NCBI GenBank assembly: GCA_964521815.1
Contig: CAZFSN010000019.1
Span: forward strand, 1 to 24,933
DNA: 24,933 nucleotides
Reading direction: 5' to 3'
Origin: JAAEQD01 sp964521815
Lineage (GTDB): Bacteria; Zixibacteria; MSB-5A5; UBA10806; 4484-95
The notes under the pieces are model-generated. The model had not been told where the DNA came from. It did not search any database and saw only the letters and a list, made by a program, of their open reading frames with translations. Positions within the stretch are counted from its first letter, which is position 1. The number at the start of each line of letters is the position of its first letter. The translations under genes were made by a program, and so were the position numbers. This document shows, piece by piece, positions 8,211 to 15,576 of this stretch.

Positions 8211-10819
8211 CGCCCGTCCTCCATAGAAATAGTTCCCTGAGGAATTTTTATTGGGATTTTATTATCTTCTAATAACAGATCAAGTAATCCGGGTGGTGGC
8301 GTGTATTGACAGAATGTAGGGTGATTCTCGGAACCCCTAAAGAAATTAACCAGATATGTCGGATCATTTCCTGTAACCGCGCAGTCACCATTGACATCGG
8401 CCGCCGAGTAAAGCCAGGCGCCGGCGTTGGTGTTATAACAGCTGTCTGGAGGGTGCGGACCCATCGATCGGAGATAATTTACCAAATATGTCAAATCGTT
8501 GCCAGTGACTAGCTCATCGCCGTTAATATCCCCCGGTATGAAATCGCAAGGAAAGCTCAGTACCATATCGATAATGGTAGTCTCCCTCAAATTAACTTCC
8601 ACGCCCGTCACTATCGTATCGCGGTAGATTGCGTGAGAAAATGATAGGTCATAAGTTCCGATAGTCAAGCTGTCGAGAAAATACTCGCCGAATTGATCGG
8701 TGCTGTCTTCAACGCCTGTTCCGAGGGCGGTTACATATACTCCTTCGATGGGGTTTGACATTACATCCGTCACTGTTCCACCGATATAGCCTACGGCTTT
8801 AAAATAAACCGGACTGAAAACTTCGATTACGGGATAAGTCTGGGTAATTAATGTATCACTTGCGCTGGATGGGCCGAATGTCGGATGCAAACCGGTACCG
8901 AAACAATTAACGGTGTCTCCGACCAGTAGCGGGTCATTGACTATTTTCACCATAAACGTCATCGCCAACGTAGGGATTTCGAAGTGTAGCCAGGGATTGG
9001 CATTGGAACCGATACTGCTATAGCCAATAAATGATTGACTCGACCAACCCTCCGGATTAGGCGGAGATTGTTGCGGTAAACTAAATTGAGCAATATCCCA
9101 TTCGGTGAAGGGATAATATAATAAGCCTTCGCTTTTACTTAGCAAACTGTCGATATAGCGATCAGCCGTTCCCAAACAAAGATGCATATATGATAAGTAG
9201 ATATCTTCAAGGGTTTGAATGTACACATCGACGGCTAATCTTTCATCCAGATTAGCCGGAATGGGGGAAACATCAAGATTGCCATACCAGGCGCTGACAC
9301 CGAAGAAAATAGTGCTGGAAGAAGATGAAGTATCGTTTGAAGCGTCTATATCTTCCGCTAAAATCGTATATGAAACGAGCTGGTAAGTCGTATCCAGGTA
9401 GGTAACTAGCTCCTCATCAAAAGTCACTGTATCCAGAGAATTTCCGGGCATGTCTGTCACGGTAAAGGTATCGGCAAGCAAGGGTGTTGATCCGCCCAAA
9501 GCATAAGCTATGAATATGACATCGAAAGTGCTGGCGACAGTCCCAAAATTGGCGACCTGAGATCTAAGCGGATACGAAGTGTTTTGCTGCACAAAAGCCG
9601 GCGGGCTGAGAATCGCGGTAACCCCAACATCATGGAACGGCAATGGCTGCATCTGCACGTTTAAAGTCCTGACCCCATTGGAAGGAATTGAAACGCCCGT
9701 GACAACAGTATCGCGATGATCGGGATGGGAAAAGCTTATATCATGCAGGCCGGGGTAGAGATTATTGATGGTATAAGCCCCGGTCGGACCGGTAACAGCG
9801 CTTTTAGATGTCATTAAATCGACAACTTCAACACCTGCAATCGGTTGCGAAAATTCATCGGTGACAGTTCCGGTCACACGCCCGGCACCAAGAAAATATA
9901 AAGGACTGTGTAATTCAAGAACAGGGTAACTGATATCGGCCGTGGAATCGCCCGCATTTGATGGTCCTTGTTGGGTATTAAATCCCCGCATAAGCGCTAC
10001 GACGGTGTCTCCGATTATGGTCGGTTCGTTGACAGTTTTCATGGCGTAAGTCAGCACTTTGGTGGGAACCGTAAAATGAAGATAAGGATTATCCCAGGGT
10101 GGGGCATATCTGGCAAAACCCTGAAATGACTGGCTCGACCAGCCGGCGGGCATTTGGGATGGATGTTGAGGATTATAAAACTGCTTGAGATCCCATTCGG
10201 TGAAAGGATAGTACCAAACCCCTTCGGTAGTGCTTAAAAGGCTATCGATATAGGAATCTTTGGCGCCCAGGCACAAATGAATGTTAGCAAGGTAGACATC
10301 ATCATTGCATTGAATGTAAGCGTCAACCCCGATATGGCTGTTAATATTCACTGATTTAGGCGAACTATCAACATTGCCATACCAGACTACAATTCCCCAA
10401 TGAACTTCAGTTGTCGCGTATGTAGTATCATTGGAATGATCCGAGTCAGTTCCGAGAGCAGTATAAGAAGTAACTTCGTAAAGAGTTTCGACTGCCGGCG
10501 TAAAAATCCTGGTAAAATTGACCGTGTCAATTACTCCGCCGGGCAAATTCGATACGGCAAAAGTATCCGCTAACGCGATTGATGAGGAGCCTTGAATTTT
10601 GATGATAAATACCACATTGAAAGAACTTGTTTCTGTGCCCAGATTAAAGATCACGGATTTAAGGGAGTAATCGGCATTTAAAGCGACTTCCTCAGGCGGG
10701 CTTAATACTGCCGAAACCCCGACATCCTCAGCACGATCTTCCGGGGAAGCTAATATTGGTTGGACGCTAAAAAAAAGAATTAGAAATAGCGCGGTTAACA
10801 TCAGAAATTTCCATTTCAT
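8207..10819 (-). CDS. Secreted protein with duplicated CARDB/carboxypeptidase-regulatory modules and a dockerin
   Basis: An exported protein of 870 aa built from an internal duplication. After the signal peptide (MKWKFLMLTALFLILFF) each half has a CARDB-like beta domain opening DVGVxAxLSPP, a segment with WYGNxDxSP and later YPFTEWD, and a carboxypeptidase-regulatory-like domain (GxVTDxxxxPIxGVxV ... SFSHPDHRDTVVTGV). The C-terminus holds a dockerin pair with both calcium loops canonical (DINGDELVTGND and DVNGDCAVTGND), then a short tail. Start choice: the frame also has an ATG at 10846 without a Shine-Dalgarno sequence, while the ATG at 10819 has GGAGG 7 nt upstream and begins directly with the signal peptide, so 10819 is used. 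A TATAAT (minus strand, 10882-10877) lies upstream but no clear -35. It is the first gene of a two-gene operon with the protein at 6333. Confidence 0.9.
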   Translation of the reverse strand: MKWKFLMLTALFLILFFSVQPILASPEDRAEDVGVSAVLSPPEEVALNADYSLKSVIFNLGTETSSFNVVFIIKIQGSSSIALADTFAVSNLPGGVIDTVNFTRIFTPAVETLYEVTSYTALGTDSDHSNDTTYATTEVHWGIVVWYGNVDSSPKSVNINSHIGVDAYIQCNDDVYLANIHLCLGAKDSYIDSLLSTTEGVWYYPFTEWDLKQFYNPQHPSQMPAGWSSQSFQGFARYAPPWDNPYLHFTVPTKVLTYAMKTVNEPTIIGDTVVALMRGFNTQQGPSNAGDSTADISYPVLELHSPLYFLGAGRVTGTVTDEFSQPIAGVEVVDLMTSKSAVTGPTGAYTINNLYPGLHDISFSHPDHRDTVVTGVSIPSNGVRTLNVQMQPLPFHDVGVTAILSPPAFVQQNTSYPLRSQVANFGTVASTFDVIFIAYALGGSTPLLADTFTVTDMPGNSLDTVTFDEELVTYLDTTYQLVSYTILAEDIDASNDTSSSSSTIFFGVSAWYGNLDVSPIPANLDERLAVDVYIQTLEDIYLSYMHLCLGTADRYIDSLLSKSEGLLYYPFTEWDIAQFSLPQQSPPNPEGWSSQSFIGYSSIGSNANPWLHFEIPTLAMTFMVKIVNDPLLVGDTVNCFGTGLHPTFGPSSASDTLITQTYPVIEVFSPVYFKAVGYIGGTVTDVMSNPIEGVYVTALGTGVEDSTDQFGEYFLDSLTIGTYDLSFSHAIYRDTIVTGVEVNLRETTIIDMVLSFPCDFIPGDINGDELVTGNDLTYLVNYLRSMGPHPPDSCYNTNAGAWLYSAADVNGDCAVTGNDPTYLVNFFRGSENHPTFCQYTPPPGLLDLLLEDNKIPIKIPQGTISMEDGR

Positions 10820-11218
10820 CCTTCCACCTCCGGTGCTTTTATTCAAAATTTTTATTTTTCCTTAAATCAACTCTATATTATAATCCGCAAAATTCCGGAC
10901 TATCGCAATTAACGTATTATCTGGCAGTCAATAACTTTAACATTTAACACAACTACTGACAAACAGCCCGGTTTCAAACATCAAACCTGTTTGTAAGAAT
11001 CTGAAGAAAATTTCATTACTGTCTCTAACACCAAACAAAACGGCGAATCCATAGAGACATATGTAATATAAGATTAGCTCCTTAATTTTGTCAATGATTA
11101 TTTCAGTATGCGACAAAATTAAATATGCTTGGCAAATATCTCTTGAGGTCAAAACCGTACCTGCACTGATTTAACTATTATGATCGAATTATTCATATAT
11201 TAATCGCCAAACATCCCA
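10820..11218. other. AT-rich intergenic stretch without a supported gene
   Basis: About 400 bases between two minus-strand secreted-protein genes. The one sizeable open frame (10937-11152, minus) starts at a TTG, has no Shine-Dalgarno sequence and reads like no protein I know. A TATAAT on the minus strand at 10877-10882 may belong to the promoter of the gene starting at 10819. No terminator hairpin for the gene ending at 11219 was found. Confidence 0.5.
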
Positions 11219-12688
11219 CTATTCGCATTCCGGCCAATCAGGCGGCGCGCTGTCGGGCAGGTCATTGATAGTTGGCCAGCAAGGTTCATAGCTCCCGCAA
11301 AACTCCAATGATGCAGTTCCTCTGAAGAAATTCACCAATTTGGTGATATCGTTTCCGGTTATGATGCAATCGCCATTGGCATCAGCTGAAGCCCAAAAAC
11401 CATCGAGCAAGCACGATGGACATACGGCCGAGCCCCTGAAAAAGTTGACCAGGTAGGTCACATCGCCGCCTATAGTAGCCGGGGGCCATGTTTCAGTGCT
11501 CATATTAACATCTCCCGGCAAATATTCGTAACAACCTCCGGGACAAACATAACCCTGATCGCAATCCTGGAACGCGAACCATTCGCCGTTAAGCAAATCA
11601 CACCCGTCTTCATTCATTGTGCCGACACATTCCTGGTCGGTACAGCACGCGCCCATGACTTCGCATTCGACGCCGGTTACATCCAAAATATATAAGCCGC
11701 ACTCTCCTCCATAGGCATCAACCAAAATATAATATTGGCCGGCGTGAAGCGTATCGATTATTTCCGATGTCCCGGCTTCACCCGGAGCCATACAGGCATC
11801 ATCGTTGTGCGCGATAGGCATCGCGCCGCAACTGTCACCATATAAAAGAAGATATGTATCGAAAACAGGATCGGTCTTACAAAGAGATACTGTAATTATT
11901 AAACAAGTGTCGATATTAAAGCTGTACACCACATCCTTGCCGCCAAAATTATAATCATTATTAAAATCACAGCTGCTAAGCGTATCGCTAAAAGGCAATG
12001 CGGGAATAATGAATAAATCTTCGCAGGAATCCCCTTCAGGCGGCGGCTCACCTTCGGTTACGTTGACTGTATAAGCGAAATCCATCTTCTCGCCCTCGCT
12101 ATTTTCAGCTATAGCCAGCCAATAAGCAATGCCATCTTCATTAATATTTCCCGATATATTATTAAATATCAGTTCATAGCCGTTAAATCCCGTTGAGCAT
12201 TCACCCTCAATAAGATCGGTCACGACATCAACGGTGAAATAATCATCGCAAGCGCAATCATCCATAAGGTTGAATTCAGTATTATTTAGGTCTTCGCTTA
12301 AGCCGCAAATAGTAATTGTTATGTTATTGATATCATAAGGCAAATCGATTGTATACCAGACTCCGTACGAATATATTAGAGTCGGACAATCAACAGTAGC
12401 GTCAATCGTTGATCCAAAACCTGACACCGGGTAGGGTCCGAAAATCGGTTCGGCGTTTTCGCAAAGATCATTTGGCGGTACGTCATTTATCGCCGTTATC
12501 CCGGTAATATCGCTTTCGATATTTGTATCGCGCGATACATTATTAATATATGGCCGGAATATCACGGCCAAGGTATCCTTATTATTATTAAATAATGCCG
12601 GGCGATTAATATTATCACCTGCGGCAGTATTAATTATAAACAGGAATAATAAAAATATAAAAACTAGAATATTTTTCAATCTTGTCAT
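11219..12688 (-). CDS. Secreted PPC-domain protein with GACC Cys module and dockerin
   Basis: A 489-aa exported protein without an enzyme signature. Signal peptide about 1-24. Two PPC-like modules follow: about 72-212 (PPNDLCENAEPIFGPY, then GVWYTIDLP) and about 218-342 (GDSCEDLF, then KDVVYSFNID, DTYLLLYGDSC and HAGQYYILVDAY). A Cys-rich GACC segment (346-376, GACCTDQECVGTM and LNGEWFAFQDC) is of a kind common in secreted proteins of Planctomycetes-like and FCB genomes; that statement is from memory. The dockerin pair (391-457) has an expanded first loop (GDVNMSTETWPPATIGGD) and a canonical second one (DANGDCIITGND). GAGGG lies just before the ATG. A near-consensus promoter lies 145 nt upstream, so it is probably transcribed alone and well. 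Confidence 0.9.
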   Translation of the reverse strand: MTRLKNILVFIFLLFLFIINTAAGDNINRPALFNNNKDTLAVIFRPYINNVSRDTNIESDITGITAINDVPPNDLCENAEPIFGPYPVSGFGSTIDATVDCPTLIYSYGVWYTIDLPYDINNITITICGLSEDLNNTEFNLMDDCACDDYFTVDVVTDLIEGECSTGFNGYELIFNNISGNINEDGIAYWLAIAENSEGEKMDFAYTVNVTEGEPPPEGDSCEDLFIIPALPFSDTLSSCDFNNDYNFGGKDVVYSFNIDTCLIITVSLCKTDPVFDTYLLLYGDSCGAMPIAHNDDACMAPGEAGTSEIIDTLHAGQYYILVDAYGGECGLYILDVTGVECEVMGACCTDQECVGTMNEDGCDLLNGEWFAFQDCDQGYVCPGGCYEYLPGDVNMSTETWPPATIGGDVTYLVNFFRGSAVCPSCLLDGFWASADANGDCIITGNDITKLVNFFRGTASLEFCGSYEPCWPTINDLPDSAPPDWPECE

Positions 12689-12831
12689 ACGACCCTCATG
12701 ATTTGTCGATAATAACGGAATCAGACGATATAAAACTCGATTCGAACACCTTTTTGTAATATTACGTTTTTTGCTTTATCCGACAACCTTAAGTAGATCA
12801 AGTCATTTTGTAACTGATGCTAACCTCATGT

Positions 12832-12860
12832 ATTATAGCTAAAATAAATTATGTTGTCAA
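12832..12860 (-). promoter_or_regulatory. Consensus sigma70 promoter for the dockerin protein at 12688
   Basis: On the minus strand, TTGACA (12860-12855) and TATAAT (12837-12832) are both perfect matches with a 17-bp spacer. Predicted transcription starts near 12825, giving a leader of roughly 137 nt, long enough to hold regulatory structure, although none was recognised. Confidence 0.8.
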
Positions 12861-12983
12861 TTTAAATTTAAGCAAGAGTTTTTAATGATATTTGACACAT
12901 TGTTGCATAGGTCAATACTATGATTAAGGGGTAATTCGCAATAAATCGATGGCAACAAAATAATTTCTTTTAACGTATATTAT

Positions 12984-13012
12984 TTGACAAAATGGCCTTT
13001 TTGTCATATATT
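12984..13012 (+). promoter_or_regulatory. Promoter with embedded dyad for the small protein/7TM operon
   Basis: TTGACA (12984-12989) and TATATT (13007-13012) have a 17-bp spacer. The dyad TGACAAAA-N6-TTTTGTCA (12985-13006) overlaps the -35 box and fills the spacer, the position where a repressor would block RNA polymerase. Transcription would start near 13019, about 44 nt before the ATG. The dyad is perfect over 8 bp per arm. Confidence 0.7.
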
Positions 13013-13062
13013 AATTGTGCTATTCAACACTAGTACAGTTTTAACCAAACAAGGAGGTAAAG

Positions 13063-13377
13063 ATGAAGTTCGATGCGAACACTGACCATTCTATTAGTTT
13101 GGCAGAGGCCGCCGCGATGACCAAGAAATTCCGCGAAGGAGCTGGCCAAGGAGCGATAATTGCCGCGGCATTTAATAAGAAAGCTTTGCAGAGCATTCTT
13201 AATCAGAAGGAATGCATAGGTATCAGGATGTACTATGCGAAAGAAGAAAATGGTGAACCGACATTGGTATTGGTTGGGGTAAAGGAAAACGGCGATGATA
13301 TCTATGACGGAGAGCTGGCGGAATGGAGTGGCAATTGCCCCCCTAATTGCGGTGCGAGTAATCCTTTGAACAGCTGA
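13063..13377 (+). CDS. Small protein with conserved-looking CPPNCG C-terminal tail
   Basis: 104 aa, no known function. It has no signal peptide and no membrane segment. The first half is helical (SLAEAAAMTKKFREG), with a hydrophobic stretch AIIAAAF. A middle beta-like part follows (CIGIRMYYAKEE, then EPTLVLVGV, then NGDDIYDG). The tail is short: NCPPNCGASNPLNS, with C92 and C96; a third Cys is C51. A perfect AAGGAGGT (13051-13058) and a near-consensus promoter make this one of the clearest expression signals in the window. The next gene, a seven-helix membrane protein, starts 8 nt after the stop. I have an unverified memory of similar small proteins with CPPxC/PLN tails beside multi-helix membrane proteins in Bacteroidota. 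Possible roles: secreted or processed signal, metal-binding partner, or regulator of the membrane protein; none is shown. Confidence 0.85.
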   Translation: MKFDANTDHSISLAEAAAMTKKFREGAGQGAIIAAAFNKKALQSILNQKECIGIRMYYAKEENGEPTLVLVGVKENGDDIYDGELAEWSGNCPPNCGASNPLNS

Positions 13378-13385
13378 TTTTTAAA

Positions 13386-14093
13386 GTGACGAGTTTTTAC
13401 GATTTAATATTGCTAATTCATCTGTCCTTTTGCATGGTTTCGGCGATAACTGGTATAGTCCGTTATCGCCGACATGATAAGAATGTGCGATTATTCATAT
13501 GGTATTTATGCCTTGTTTTCCTGGTTGAATCTTTTAATGTTTACAAATCTATCCGCGTCGAAAATAATAAATGGATATATCATTTCTATGGGCCGATTGA
13601 ATATGCTTTGCTAATCATTGTTTTATCTTCCTGGATAGAGCAAAGCAAGTTCAGAACAGCTCTCAGATCGAGCATCATCGTATTTATTATTATTGGCATA
13701 ATTAATGGAGTACATGCGGGAGGTCTGTCGACTTATAATTATCTTCCGGTTTCGATATCTTATCCGATATTCGCGGGAATATCCGCCTATGTTCTTCTCA
13801 AAATATTAAAAGGCGATTGGGGCGATGTTTGGAGAAAACCGATTTTCTGGATCTGCTCAGCGTTATTATTAATTTCATCATGCAATATTGTTTATTTTTC
13901 GTTCCAAGAAATCATCAATAGATACCACTTGGTATGGCCCTGGGTTTTGCATAATATTGTAAGTATGTTGACATACATCTTGTACACTATTGGTCTTGTC
14001 GTTAAGCCTAGGGTGGAGGCCTCGGAATATCAAGACAGCATTATTAATTCCAAACCTAAAGCGGTACTGGATTTAGATGATTTAGACTTATAA
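13386..14093 (+). CDS. Seven-helix integral membrane protein, unknown function
   Basis: 235 aa with about seven hydrophobic helices: roughly 4-24, 36-55, 68-84, 94-110, 119-141, 153-173 and 184-206, then a hydrophilic acidic tail ending DLDDLDL. Polar residues inside or beside helices stand out: E48, the group YHFYGPIEY (65-73, with H66 and E72), and H189-N190 near helix seven. Such a pattern could bind a metal or ligand, or serve signalling as in 7TM sensor modules; this is inference. Start: GTG at 13386, 8 nt after the upstream stop, without a Shine-Dalgarno site, so translation probably depends on coupling to the small protein. The later ATG (13434) would remove most of helix one. No kinase, cyclase or other output domain is fused. 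Confidence 0.85.
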   Translation: MTSFYDLILLIHLSFCMVSAITGIVRYRRHDKNVRLFIWYLCLVFLVESFNVYKSIRVENNKWIYHFYGPIEYALLIIVLSSWIEQSKFRTALRSSIIVFIIIGIINGVHAGGLSTYNYLPVSISYPIFAGISAYVLLKILKGDWGDVWRKPIFWICSALLLISSCNIVYFSFQEIINRYHLVWPWVLHNIVSMLTYILYTIGLVVKPRVEASEYQDSIINSKPKAVLDLDDLDL

Positions 14094-14206
14094 TGACATC
14101 TCCTCAATAATCGATTTTTGCCAATTTAAATATTGCAGAGGGTTCTAGCTGCTTTTGGAAGCGGACAGTTTAAGTCCATGGTATTCAAGGCAATAAGGTA
14201 TATAAA

Positions 14207-14288
14207 TGCGGAAGGCGGGACTTGAACCCGCATACCTTTCGGCGCCACCCCCTCAAGATGGTGTGTCTGCCAGTTCCACCACTTCCGC
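14207..14288 (-). tRNA. tRNA-Leu(GAG)
   Basis: On the minus strand the acceptor arms GCGGAAG and CTTCCGC pair perfectly, with discriminator A. The D arm contains GGAACTGGCAGAC. The anticodon stem CCATC/GGTGG (one T-G wobble) frames loop TTGAGGG with anticodon GAG at 14254-14252. A class II variable arm (GCC-GAAA-GGT) and the T arm GCGGG-TTCAAGT-CCCGC complete it. The CCA end is not encoded (ATT follows). It lies 25 nt downstream of secG; E. coli has the same order, secG then leuU, also tRNA-Leu(GAG). Confidence 0.97.
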
Positions 14289-14313
14289 AAAAACTGCAGT
14301 TTAAATGCTGCTA

Positions 14314-14691
14314 TTATTTGCCTTCGGCCGGCGGTAATTCGACATCGCTTTTTGGCGAAGTCTCCTCACCCGGCAGGCCTGTTGGCTGTTCGGTCGGAAC
14401 GGTTTGCTGGCCGGTTTGAAGCTGCTGCTTAATAGCCGATTCCTGTTTGCCGGCTAATCGAGCAGGCGATAAAAAGGTCAGAGTCAGACAGGAAATCATA
14501 AAGGCAATAGCTACTACCGTAGTCGCTTTTGATAAAAATGACGCGGCGCCCCGTCCGCCGAAAACGGCGCCCGTTAAGCTGGTACCGCCAAAAGCGCCGG
14601 CCAAACCTTCGCCTTTGGCAGATTGCATCAAGATTGATAATATCAAGCCGAGGCAAATCAAAACGTGAATTGTAATTAGTATTGGATACAC
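14314..14691 (-). CDS. secG: Preprotein translocase subunit SecG
   Basis: Small membrane subunit of the SecYEG channel. It has two helices (about 1-22, YPILITIHVLICLGLILSIL, and about 50-72, ATTVVAIAFMISCLTLTFL) joined by the family hallmark MQSAKGEGLAGAFGG then GAVFGGRGAASFLSKAT. The C-terminus is a Gln/Pro/Glu-rich tail of about 40 residues that is longer than in many SecGs. Start: GTG at 14691, with GGAG 6 nt upstream; the frame opens further back at a TTG (14730) but with no Shine-Dalgarno sequence and a poor N-terminus. Length is 125 aa. It follows pgk-tpiA on the same strand after a gap of about 130 nt and precedes the tRNA-Leu gene. Confidence 0.95.
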   Translation of the reverse strand: MYPILITIHVLICLGLILSILMQSAKGEGLAGAFGGTSLTGAVFGGRGAASFLSKATTVVAIAFMISCLTLTFLSPARLAGKQESAIKQQLQTGQQTVPTEQPTGLPGEETSPKSDVELPPAEGK

Positions 14692-14824
14692 CAAAAACTC
14701 CTTTTTTCCATATTTTCGACAGTTAAACAAGATACTTGAAAAAACGCGCCAGTCAAGTTAAAAAAGGTATTAAATCGGTCATAAAGATGGTGCGGGAACC
14801 CGGAATTCCTTCCATCTATATAAA

Positions 14825-15574
14825 TTACCGGTTTGCAGCAGCCTTTATAATACTAACAAAATCATCTACTTTTAAACTGGCCCCGCCAACCAGAAAACCA
14901 TCGATATCCGGCTGACTGATCAAATCAGCGGCGTTATCCGGTTTAACCGATCCGCCATAAAGCAGAAGGATTTTATCAAAATCATCGGTTTTCTGTTTGA
15001 GCAAGCCTCTTAACAAACCATGTACTTCCTGGGCTTGTTTTAAACTGGCGGTTTTGCCTGTGCCGATAGCCCATACAGGCTCATAGGCGATTATAATTTT
15101 ATCGAAACGCGTGAAACCCTTGAAGGCGTTCTCGAATTGGCTGGAAATTATGCTGTTAGTCAGCCCGGATTCGCGCTGCTGAAAATTCTCGCCCAGGCAG
15201 ACAATGGCGGTCAACCCCGACTCTACCGCTTTTTTAAGTTTTTTATTCACGGTCTGATCCGTTTCGCCGAAAAACTGACGTCTTTCTGAATGACCGATTA
15301 TGACATATTGGCAGCCGACCGATTTTAGCATCGACGCCGATATTTCACCTGTGAAAGCCCCTTTTTCTTCCCAGAACAGATTTTGGGCGCCCAGTTTTAC
15401 TCCGGAATTCTTTATGATCTTGCCAACAAGGTTTAACCAGATAAAAGGCGGGCAGAGCAGCGCGTCCGTTTCACCGAATTCGCCGGCTGAACGAACAATC
15501 CCTTTGGCCAGTTCTGAAGCTTCATCGGCGACTGTATTCATTTTCCAGTTGCCGGCAACCAGTTTTTTCCTCAT
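14825..15574 (-). CDS. tpiA: Triosephosphate isomerase
   Basis: Interconverts dihydroxyacetone phosphate and glyceraldehyde 3-phosphate in glycolysis and gluconeogenesis; cytoplasmic. The 249-aa length is normal. Catalytic residues are all present: N9 and K11 (AGNWKMN), H95 (IIGHSERR) and E165 (AYEPVWAIGTGKTA, which begins the flexible loop 6). The phosphate-binding motif LYGGSVKPDNA and the end DGFLVGGASLK are also present. Its ATG lies 2 nt after the pgk stop, so the pair is coupled; the Shine-Dalgarno sequence (AAAGAG) is weak and sits within the end of pgk. Confidence 0.98.
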   Translation of the reverse strand: MRKKLVAGNWKMNTVADEASELAKGIVRSAGEFGETDALLCPPFIWLNLVGKIIKNSGVKLGAQNLFWEEKGAFTGEISASMLKSVGCQYVIIGHSERRQFFGETDQTVNKKLKKAVESGLTAIVCLGENFQQRESGLTNSIISSQFENAFKGFTRFDKIIIAYEPVWAIGTGKTASLKQAQEVHGLLRGLLKQKTDDFDKILLLYGGSVKPDNAADLISQPDIDGFLVGGASLKVDDFVSIIKAAANR

Positions 15575-15576
15575 TA

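Noticed and set aside
10937..11152. Minus-strand 71-aa open frame in an AT-rich gap
   Set aside because: TTG start, no Shine-Dalgarno sequence, no recognisable motif and scattered Cys/Phe composition; likely chance.
12892..12922. Second plus-strand promoter (TTGACA and TACTAT) before the small-protein gene
   Set aside because: Spacing is 19 bp and the -10 box is poor; the promoter at 12984-13012 is much better.
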